The position numbers were made by a program, and so were the translations under genes. The notes under the pieces were generated by a model. It worked only from the letters and a program-made list of their open reading frames with translations, was not told where the DNA came from and did no database searches. DNA of 19,142 bases, taken from contig CAINWY010000048.1 of assembly GCA_903854645.1 (NCBI GenBank), forward strand, positions 1 to 19,142, given 5' to 3'. Each line of letters starts with the position of its first letter. Position 1 is the first letter of the stretch. Origin of the DNA: an uncultured bacterium (GTDB taxonomy: Bacteria > Patescibacteriota > Minisyncoccia > Phycocordibacterales > UBA9973). Of the stretch, positions 15,071-19,142 are shown piece by piece.

Positions 15071-15095
15071 AACCCTATAAAGGGTTTTATTTTTT
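15062..15095 (+). terminator. Terminator of rpmG
   Basis: A perfect 15-bp hairpin (arms 15062-15076 and 15081-15095, loop ATAA) has core AAAACCCT/AGGGTTTT and ends in TTTTTT. It overlaps the last codons of L33. Confidence 0.9.
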
Positions 15096-15104
15096 ATGGT
15101 GCTA

Positions 15105-15113
15105 TGTTATAAT
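15105..15113 (+). promoter_or_regulatory. Extended -10 promoter of the HTH/LAGLIDADG-like gene
   Basis: TGTTATAAT is a perfect extended -10, 28 nt before the ATG at 15142. The leader of about 20 nt contains the inverted repeat AACCT (15120-15124)/AGGTT (15132-15136), a possible operator for the HTH protein itself. Confidence 0.6.
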
Positions 15114-15141
15114 ATATGTAACCTTATAAATAGGTTCGTTT

Positions 15142-15798
15142 ATGAAAAATGATTTAAAGAAAAAAGCACAAGAACTAAGAAAGAAGGGATATTCAATAAA
15201 AGAATTAAAAGAAATTTTAAAGGTATCAAAAAGTAGTATTTCTGTATGGGTTAAAGATGTAAGACTTTCTTCTACTGCACAAGCAAGACTTGTAAATAAT
15301 TATACAAAAGGTCAGCTTGCATCTCAGAAGACTATTAAAGAAAAGACACATCAGAAAAATATAGAAGCCGAAATTTTTGCTTTAGATAAATTAAAAAAAT
15401 TAAAATTATCTTTTGATTTTTCTTTATTATTATGCACAATGATATATGAATGCGAAGGTAGTAAATCTATTAAAGATTCTGTTACATTTACTAATTCTGA
15501 TCCAAATTTAATTAAAACATTTTTATTTACATTCAGAGAAAGTTTTAAATTAGAAGAAAAAAAATTTAGAGTTTTAATGTATTTACATGGATATCATAAT
15601 GAAGCAAAACAAAAAAAGTTTTGGTCCCATATTACTAAAATTCCTACGAGTCAGTTCCAAAAAACTTTTAATAAAAAGAATTCAAATATTCACAATAAAG
15701 AAGGATATCAAGGGTGTATTCAGGTACGATACCGTGATGTGTTTATCGGAAGGCAGATACATGCAGTTGCAAAAAACTTCATGGAAAGGTATAAATAG
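15142..15798 (+). CDS. HTH protein with LAGLIDADG-endonuclease-like domain
   Basis: The 218-residue protein has a helix-turn-helix at about 5-42 (KAQELRKKGYSIKELKEILK, then VSKSSISVWVKDV), of the resolvase/transposase type. From about 90 to 218 it resembles the single-motif LAGLIDADG-like family seen in CPR and archaea: LLLCTMIYECEGSK (95-108, in the place of the LAGLIDADG helix, with E103 and E105), VTFTNSDPNLIKTFL (114-128), and a conserved FWSHITKIPTSQFQKTF segment (160-176). Homing endonucleases of this fold cut long specific DNA sites; some relatives are only regulators. Whether this one is catalytically active cannot be told. It lies directly before tRNA-Trp (6-nt gap) and its last codons contain the tRNA promoter. 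The domain call is from memory of family patterns. Confidence 0.7.
   Translation: MKNDLKKKAQELRKKGYSIKELKEILKVSKSSISVWVKDVRLSSTAQARLVNNYTKGQLASQKTIKEKTHQKNIEAEIFALDKLKKLKLSFDFSLLLCTMIYECEGSKSIKDSVTFTNSDPNLIKTFLFTFRESFKLEEKKFRVLMYLHGYHNEAKQKKFWSHITKIPTSQFQKTFNKKNSNIHNKEGYQGCIQVRYRDVFIGRQIHAVAKNFMERYK
15767..15795 (+). promoter_or_regulatory. Promoter of tRNA-Trp inside the preceding gene
   Basis: TTGCAA (15767-15772) and TATAAA (15790-15795) are separated by 17 nt. The tRNA starts 9 nt later, the same distance as in tRNA-Leu. Both boxes lie inside the last codons of the HTH/LAGLIDADG-like gene. Confidence 0.6.
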
Positions 15799-15804
15799 GG
15801 TTAC

Positions 15805-15875
15805 GGGCGATTAGTATAGTGGTAGTACAAAGCACTCCAAACGCTTTGGTGGGGGTTCGATTCCTCCATCGCCCG
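15805..15875 (+). tRNA. tRNA-Trp (anticodon CCA)
   Basis: A 71-nt cloverleaf: acceptor GGGCGAT/ATCGCCC, anticodon loop CTCCAAA with anticodon CCA (15837-15839), T-arm GGGGG-TTCGATT-CCTCC. Discriminator G73 is the usual tryptophan identity base. The innermost anticodon-stem pair is A-C. CCA is not encoded. The 20 nt from 15858 to 15877 recur exactly at 16024-16043. Confidence 0.93.
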
Positions 15876-15887
15876 CAAAAATTCAAG

Positions 15888-15922
15888 AGAAGAAATATTA
15901 ATTTCTTCTAGTGGTTTTTTTT
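15888..15922 (+). terminator. Probable terminator of tRNA-Trp
   Basis: A 9-bp stem AGAAGAAAT/ATTTCTTCT (15888-15896 and 15901-15909) with ATTA loop is followed, after AGTGG, by eight T. The T-run can also pair with GCAAAAA right behind the tRNA, extending the stem. Confidence 0.6.
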
Positions 15923-15925
15923 GCT

Positions 15926-16039
15926 GGCGATGGAGGAATCGAAAGACGGAATCCACGAAGGTGGATGAGTCGGGGTAGCGAGATTTTTCACCAGAAAAAT
16001 ACTCGTGACCGAAAGTGTACTCACGATTCCTCCATCGCC
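15926..16039 (+). ncRNA. Structured repeat unit 1 behind tRNA-Trp (candidate RNA)
   Basis: The outer stem is 16 perfect base pairs (15926-15941 with 16024-16039). Its 5' strand is antisense to the T-arm and acceptor of tRNA-Trp (15858-15873; complementarity extends two more bases), and its 3' strand is a sense copy. The 82-nt core holds AAAGACGGA, a hairpin ATCCAC-GAAG-GTGGAT (15951-15966), and a second domain closed by GAGT/ACTC. That domain has inner pairs CGG/CCG, CGAG/CTCG and ATTTTT/AAAAAT around a CACCAG loop, and ends in GTGTACTC (16015-16022). Unit 2 shares this fold with compensatory changes. The stretch 15876-16277 is otherwise without genes. Function unknown; I know no RNA family with this layout. 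Confidence 0.6.
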
Positions 16040-16043
16040 CGCA
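16024..16043 (+). repeat. Exact 20-nt copy of the tRNA-Trp 3' end
   Basis: Identical to 15858-15877 (half of the T-loop through the discriminator and two bases beyond). It is the 3' strand of repeat unit 1. A copied tRNA 3' end is what an integrating element leaves at its target, but no integrase is visible between the copies. Confidence 0.9.
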
Positions 16044-16045
16044 GG

Positions 16046-16076
16046 AAAACAAACGAGATGTTATCTCGTTTGTTTT
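16046..16076 (+). terminator. Terminator-like hairpin between units 1 and 2
   Basis: A perfect 14-bp stem (16046-16059 with 16063-16076, loop GTT) begins AAAACAAACG and ends CGTTTGTTTT. It occupies the same place relative to unit 2 as the tRNA terminator does to unit 1, so the array alternates T-arm, hairpin, anti-T-arm. Confidence 0.65.
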
Positions 16077-16077
16077 A

Positions 16078-16177
16078 GATGGAGGAATCGAAAACCGGAG
16101 CACGACGGTGCGAGGTAGGGTCGTGCAAATTTTCACCAAAAAATTATGCCTGACTGAAAGCGTACTCACGATTCCTC
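16078..16177 (+). ncRNA. Structured repeat unit 2 behind tRNA-Trp (candidate RNA)
   Basis: GATGGAGGAATCG (16078-16090) is again antisense to the tRNA-Trp T-arm and pairs with CGATTCCTC (16169-16177); the 3' copy is shorter than in unit 1. The 78-nt core has AAAACCGGA, hairpin GCAC-GACG-GTGC (16100-16111), and a 57-nt domain of exactly the same length as in unit 1, with the same TTTTCACCA loop side and the motif GCGTACTC (16160-16167). The stems differ in sequence but keep most of their pairing. Confidence 0.6.
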
Positions 16178-16209
16178 ACTCAAATTTTTTGTATTAACCA
16201 GAGCGAAAA

Positions 16210-16253
16210 GTACCTGACTATGTAATCGTCGATAAGCGTACTCGCGGTCCTCC
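16210..16253 (+). repeat. Partial copy of the tRNA-adjacent repeat family
   Basis: GTACC (16210-16214), a TGTAA loop region, GCGTACTC (16236-16243) and GCGGTCCTCC follow one another as in the 3' half of the tRNA-Leu unit (13644-13687). The spacing from GTACC to GCGTACTC is 26 versus 25 nt. The 5' half with an anti-T-arm is missing. It resembles the tRNA-Leu copy more than the two neighbouring tRNA-Trp units. Confidence 0.55.
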
Positions 16254-16262
16254 ATATTCTTA

Positions 16263-16271
16263 TGTTATAAT
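16263..16271 (+). promoter_or_regulatory. Extended -10 promoter of the APH-like gene
   Basis: TGTTATAAT is a perfect extended -10, 6 nt before the ATG at 16278, predicting a leaderless mRNA. It directly follows the repeat array. Confidence 0.65.
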
Positions 16272-16277
16272 TAACAC

Positions 16278-17243
16278 ATGGAATCAAACATTATTTTCAA
16301 AAATGAACCTAAATTATCAGAGCATGTCGCAAATAATAAATACAATGAGAGACGAATTGTTTTAGTCCCTAAGATTGAGGAATTTATTTCTTCTCATGAA
16401 AGATTTAAGGGTAAGGAAACCAGCGTTACCTTTGCGCACGAAGGAATTTCTTCATTAATTTCCATAATTGAAACACCAGACGAAAAATTAGTTCTTAAGG
16501 TTCATTTGAGCATTTTGCGTTCTACGGATGAAGGTCTATTTCTAAGTGTATGGGAACAAGCAGGAGTTAGTGTCCCTCATGTAATAGAGGAAGGCATGTT
16601 AAATGGACATGCATATGTTTTAATGGAATATATAGACGCGCCGCTTTTGGGAGAAAAATCTAGCAGAGAAGAATTAATTGATAAAGGATTGCGTTCTGAA
16701 ATGGGTGTTACTCTGAGGAGAATGCATGAACCTAAGGCAGATGGTTATGGTCGTCTAATTGATGGCAAGGGAGAATTTTCTAATTTTAAGGACTGGCTCG
16801 AGAGTGAAGATATGAAAAATAGATTTAAATACGTCAAAGATAATGGAGTCCTAGGAGAAGAACATGGCTCTTTATCTAAGGCGTGTGAAATACTTCTAGA
16901 ATATATTGGTGATAAAAAGAGTAGTTATTGTCACTTTGATTTTGGATCCAAAAATATATTTGCGACCAATCCTATCACGGTTTTTGACCCTAATCCAGAA
17001 TTAAATAATGGGTATATGGATTTGGCTCGTAGTGCGGTAAATAGTATAGCTCATGATGGTAAATTTCCAAATAAATTAGTTGATGGATATTTTTCTAGTG
17101 AATCATATGACAAGAAAGTTTTGCAAGCAGCGATTCTTGTTAACAGCTATTATAAATTTAATTATTGGCATAGAACAAATAAATTAAAAGCTATTAAAAA
17201 TGTTCAAGAATATCTTATTAGAACAAAAGATATTTTAAACTAA
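16278..17243 (+). CDS. Aminoglycoside-phosphotransferase-fold kinase
   Basis: The 321-residue protein has the APH/choline-kinase fold. The N-lobe contains VLKVHLS (Lys for ATP) and a hinge AYVLMEYIDAPLL. The catalytic loop is CHFDFGSKNIF with H219, D221 and N226, matching the HxDxxxxN pattern. The metal-binding aspartate is D237 in VFDPNPE, followed by GYMDLARS as in family members. Such kinases phosphorylate small alcohols, sugars or antibiotics. The substrate here is unknown and a resistance role should not be assumed. It is convergent with miaA, with only 2 nt between the stops and no terminator. Confidence 0.85.
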   Translation: MESNIIFKNEPKLSEHVANNKYNERRIVLVPKIEEFISSHERFKGKETSVTFAHEGISSLISIIETPDEKLVLKVHLSILRSTDEGLFLSVWEQAGVSVPHVIEEGMLNGHAYVLMEYIDAPLLGEKSSREELIDKGLRSEMGVTLRRMHEPKADGYGRLIDGKGEFSNFKDWLESEDMKNRFKYVKDNGVLGEEHGSLSKACEILLEYIGDKKSSYCHFDFGSKNIFATNPITVFDPNPELNNGYMDLARSAVNSIAHDGKFPNKLVDGYFSSESYDKKVLQAAILVNSYYKFNYWHRTNKLKAIKNVQEYLIRTKDILN

Positions 17244-17245
17244 AT

Positions 17246-18151
17246 TTATCCCAAAAACTTCTTTATTTCCTCTAAAGTCTTGGATTTTTCTTTCTCATTT
17301 CTAGGATCTATCCAGATAGTATTCTTGTTTCTTTTGAACCAAGTTTTTTGGCGTTTGGCAAAGTGCCAGATATCTGTGTAAAGTTTTTCTATCATTTCAT
17401 CCTTCTTTAATTTATTCTGTAGAAATAGAGCCACATATCTATACTCTAAACCAAATGTTTCTAGTCTTTTCCAAGAAGTTCCATCCTCATGTAGACTCTC
17501 TACTTCTTTTATCATACCTTTTTTCATGCGATAAAGTAGGCGAGTCATTATACCTTCTTTTAGAATTTCAGGTGGTAATTCTAACCCCACTTTAAGGAAT
17601 TGATATTTTGATTTTTCTTTATTTATTTTTGGAACTTTGCCCAAATATTTTGCAATCTCTATTGCGCGTATCAGACGCACGGGATTATTTTGATCAATAT
17701 TTTCTGCTCTTATTTTATCAAATTTTATGAGTATTTTTAGAAGCTCTTCCTTGGACTTTTTGGAAAGTTCTTCACGGAGCTCTTTACTCGGTGGGACATC
17801 TGGAAATATGACACCATCTACAACTGCATCTATGTAGAAACCTGTTCCACCGCAGATTATTGGGACTTTGCCTCTTTCAATAATTTCAGCCATCTTTTTA
17901 AGCGCCATTTTCTGAAAGTCATTTACTGTGAATATTTTAGAAGGGGAATAGATATCAAGTAAATGATGTGGAACCCCTCTCATCTCCTTTTTTGTTATCT
18001 TACCTGTACCGAGGTCCATACCTTTATATACCTGCCTAGAATCCGCAGAGATTATCTCCCCACCCACTTGTTCGGCTATTTCCACTGCAAAATCACTCTT
18101 TCCGGTAGAGGTTTGACCCAAAACGACAATAATCTTACTTTTCTTTTCCAT
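17246..18151 (-). CDS. miaA: tRNA dimethylallyltransferase (MiaA)
   Basis: The 301-residue protein transfers dimethylallyl to A37 of tRNAs that read codons starting with U. The P-loop is GQTSTGKS (12-19), and the catalytic Asp D37 is in ISADSRQVYKGMDLGTGK. Further family motifs are GVPHHLLDI, GGTGFYIDAV, NPVRLIRAIEI, and TFGLEYRYV near the tRNA-binding part, with the C-terminal FAKRQKTWFKRN. Both tRNA-Leu(CAA) and tRNA-Trp(CCA) of this window carry A37 after the anticodon and are plausible substrates. The start is set by the conserved N-terminus and a -10 box 6 nt upstream. Confidence 0.95.
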   Translation of the reverse strand: MEKKSKIIVVLGQTSTGKSDFAVEIAEQVGGEIISADSRQVYKGMDLGTGKITKKEMRGVPHHLLDIYSPSKIFTVNDFQKMALKKMAEIIERGKVPIICGGTGFYIDAVVDGVIFPDVPPSKELREELSKKSKEELLKILIKFDKIRAENIDQNNPVRLIRAIEIAKYLGKVPKINKEKSKYQFLKVGLELPPEILKEGIMTRLLYRMKKGMIKEVESLHEDGTSWKRLETFGLEYRYVALFLQNKLKKDEMIEKLYTDIWHFAKRQKTWFKRNKNTIWIDPRNEKEKSKTLEEIKKFLG

Positions 18152-18179
18152 TGGTCTATTATAGACGAAAGTGTATAAT
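18151..18179 (+). promoter_or_regulatory. Promoter of the gene at 18190
   Basis: TTGGTC (18151-18156) and TATAAT (18174-18179) are spaced 17 nt, and the ATG at 18190 follows 10 nt later. It overlaps the divergent miaA promoter. Confidence 0.65.
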
Positions 18180-18186
18180 AGTAAAA
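18158..18186 (-). promoter_or_regulatory. Promoter of miaA
   Basis: On the minus strand TTTTAC (18181-18186) and TATAAT (18158-18163) are spaced 17 nt. The -10 ends 6 nt before the miaA ATG, predicting a leaderless mRNA. Confidence 0.55.
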
Positions 18187-18189
18187 TAT

Positions 18190-18498
18190 ATGACTACGCT
18201 TGAATTTTTAAGAAGTTTTCATTTCTTTGGCTATGCAATTTTTGATCTCTCCTTATCATTTATAGGTGTGTATTTACTTTCTGGTAGTCTATCAAAGCTT
18301 TTTCTTAAAATTAATATAGAAATTCCAAAAATGAATTGGGTTTATCTCACTTTGCCTATTGGAATATTGGTCCATGTACTTGTGGGTACTTACACCCCGA
18401 TGGTAAAAGATTTCCTCGATATGAATAGTCATTATATTTTAAAAATTATAATTATAGGTTTTCTTATTTTAGGAATAAGAGGAATTCGCAGAAAATAG
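18190..18498 (+). CDS. Small hypothetical membrane protein
   Basis: From ATG 18190 the protein has 102 residues and begins MTTLEFLRSFHFFGYAIFDL. The longer frame from 18151 adds 13 residues that overlap the miaA start and the promoter, so it is rejected. Three hydrophobic stretches are visible: about 12-33, 46-64 (VYLTLPIGILVHVLVGTY) and 80-97 (ILKIIIIGFLILGI), with a basic tail RGIRRK. I do not recognise the family. Confidence 0.75.
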   Translation: MTTLEFLRSFHFFGYAIFDLSLSFIGVYLLSGSLSKLFLKINIEIPKMNWVYLTLPIGILVHVLVGTYTPMVKDFLDMNSHYILKIIIIGFLILGIRGIRRK

Positions 18499-18505
18499 AA
18501 TTTTT

Positions 18506-18514
18506 TGCTACAAT
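18506..18514 (+). promoter_or_regulatory. Extended -10 promoter of the gene at 18524
   Basis: TGCTACAAT ends 9 nt before the ATG, giving a leader of about 2 nt. Confidence 0.55.
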
Positions 18515-18523
18515 ACACACATT

Positions 18524-18826
18524 ATGGGATTTAAATCATATATAACAAAGAAAGCATTACAAATGAAGGGTATGTCATCTGAGCAAGCAGAGCAGATTAC
18601 TAAACAATTAGAAGAGAACCCAGAGATCGCCGAAAGCCTAAAAGCACTTGATGGGAACAAGGAAGTGAAGGAGCTTTTTGAGAAAATTACAAAGGAGATA
18701 GAAGAAAAGAAGAAAGCAGGTACAGCAGAGCAATATGCAGCGATCCTAGTAATGAACAAATACAAGGCAGAGATTATAAAGCATCGTGAGGCTCTCGCAC
18801 CTCTCATGTCTCTAATGCAGAAATAG
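18524..18826 (+). CDS. Small helical cytosolic protein of unknown function
   Basis: The 100-residue protein is rich in Glu, Lys, Ala and Met and should be almost all helix. Short helices alternate with loops (MKGMSSEQAEQITKQLEENP, then EVKELFEKITKEIEEKKKAG). The SSEQAEQITKQLEENPE region looks like a UBA-like or CUE-like three-helix motif, but this is weak. There is no membrane segment or cysteine. It has its own promoter and terminator, so it is a single-gene unit. Confidence 0.75.
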   Translation: MGFKSYITKKALQMKGMSSEQAEQITKQLEENPEIAESLKALDGNKEVKELFEKITKEIEEKKKAGTAEQYAAILVMNKYKAEIIKHREALAPLMSLMQK

Positions 18827-18837
18827 GATAATTGATG

Positions 18838-18869
18838 AATGCTAGCACCCTTACGTGTTAGTATTTTTT
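18838..18869 (+). terminator. Terminator after the 100-residue protein
   Basis: Stem AATGCTAGCAC/GTGTTAGTATT (18838-18848 and 18855-18865) with two G-U pairs and a 6-nt loop runs into a T-tract (18864-18869). The G-U pairs make it a plus-strand terminator only. Confidence 0.8.
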
Positions 18870-18871
18870 AA

Positions 18872-18880
18872 TGCTATAAT
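18872..18880 (+). promoter_or_regulatory. Extended -10 promoter of the TspO-like gene
   Basis: TGCTATAAT is a perfect extended -10, 6 nt before the ATG at 18887, predicting a leaderless mRNA. Confidence 0.65.
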
Positions 18881-18886
18881 AGATCC

Positions 18887-19142
18887 ATGAATAATGGAAG
18901 ATTTTGGTATAGTCATCTTATTAAACCGACATGGGCACCACCATCGTACCTTTTTGGCCCGGTATGGAGTGTTCTATATGTCTTGATTTTTATATCTTTT
19001 GGTACAGTTTTCTATCGGGTCTTTATAAATAAAGAAATACCTTTATATGTAGCATTGCCTTTTATCCTCAATCTTATTTTTAATTTTACTTTTACTTATT
19101 TTCAATTTGGATTAAAGAGTAATATACTAGCGGCTATTGATA
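18887..19142 (+). CDS. TspO/MBR-family membrane protein, 5' part
   Basis: The first 85 residues are in the window and the gene runs off the end. The opening FWYSHLIKPTWAPPSYLFGP, continuing VWSVLYVLIF, is the TspO/MBR signature (WYxxLxKPxxxPPxxxFGPVWxxLY). A second hydrophobic segment follows (YVALPFILNLIFNFTFTYFQ). TspO proteins are five-helix membrane proteins that bind porphyrins and other hydrophobic ligands. The short extramembrane start suggests it begins directly before helix 1, as usual. Confidence 0.9.
   Translation, partial: MNNGRFWYSHLIKPTWAPPSYLFGPVWSVLYVLIFISFGTVFYRVFINKEIPLYVALPFILNLIFNFTFTYFQFGLKSNILAAID

Noticed and set aside
15951..16022. Hammerhead or other self-cleaving ribozyme in the repeat core
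   Set aside because: GGATGAG...CCGAAAG in unit 1 resembles the hammerhead core, but the required CUGANGA is absent and unit 2 lacks the resemblance altogether. I could not match twister, pistol or HDV-like layouts.
15858..16043. Standard attL/attR of an integrated element
   Set aside because: The exact 20-nt direct repeat fits, but only 146 bp lie between the copies, with no integrase, and the inverted copies are unexplained by site-specific integration.
15801..16169. Minus-strand open frame of 122 codons through the tRNA-Trp array
   Set aside because: It runs antisense through the tRNA and both repeat units, its sequence is dictated by the RNA-like repeats, and no promoter or family similarity supports it. 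Proteins predicted from such loci in databases may be useful as tags for further repeat copies.
16015..16197. Plus-strand 60-codon frame in the array
   Set aside because: It is made of repeat and terminator sequence and has no start signals.
15876..16253. CRISPR array
   Set aside because: The repeats are inverted and direct mixtures tied to the tRNA, with conserved rather than unique spacers and no cas genes.
16278..17243. Antibiotic-resistance kinase
   Set aside because: The APH fold is shared by many metabolic kinases and nothing points to an antibiotic substrate.

Overview
The window looks like a chromosomal segment of a Candidate Phyla Radiation bacterium (Patescibacteria, probably Parcubacteria-like). 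The case rests on the AT-rich, tightly packed genes, starts without Shine-Dalgarno sequences, tRNAs without encoded CCA ends, and a gene mix typical of that group: TM-helix channel-like protein, paralogous type IV secretion DNA-binding ATPases, lamin-tail-domain surface protein and many small membrane proteins. This assignment is an inference from content; no rRNA is present.

Layout. 1-900: the 3' part of a conserved-TM-helix membrane protein, a bidirectional terminator, and tRNA-Ala on the minus strand with a broken copy of its own 5' end in front of it. 903-2357: a divergent Nramp-type transporter (minus) with an unusual heptad-repeat N-terminus. 2413-7481: two paralogous VirD4/TrwB-like ATPases flanking cutA, a nucleotidyltransferase and an RBBP9-like hydrolase. 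7486-10353: a secreted LTD/PKD surface protein, a SAM methyltransferase and a small membrane protein. 10400-13008: a cell-wall pair, an XRE-HTH/MurA fusion and MurB, transcribed divergently from a 41-bp gap. 13039-15070: a small basic membrane protein, tRNA-Leu, alanine racemase and ribosomal protein L33. 15142-16277: an HTH plus LAGLIDADG-like protein, tRNA-Trp and a 400-bp non-coding array. 16278-19142: an APH-type phosphotransferase, miaA, two small hypothetical proteins and the start of a TspO/MBR gene.

The most unusual feature is a family of structured repeats directly behind tRNA-Leu and tRNA-Trp. Each unit starts with the reverse complement of the T-arm of the tRNA it follows, continues with a folded core ending in a G[CT]GTACTC[AG] motif, and closes with a sense T-arm-like sequence. 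Behind tRNA-Trp two such units are in tandem, and the first ends in an exact 20-nt copy of the tRNA 3' end. Their cores align without gaps apart from one variable hairpin and show compensatory base changes, so a structured RNA on the plus strand is likely. I recognise no described RNA family.

Regulation appears simple. Most starts have a -10 box, often the extended form TGnTAnaaT, only 6-14 nt upstream, predicting leaderless or very short-leader mRNAs. Several divergent gene pairs share overlapping promoters. Cell-wall synthesis (HTH-MurA, MurB, Alr) and translation functions (three tRNAs, L33, MiaA) lie in the same 9-kb stretch.
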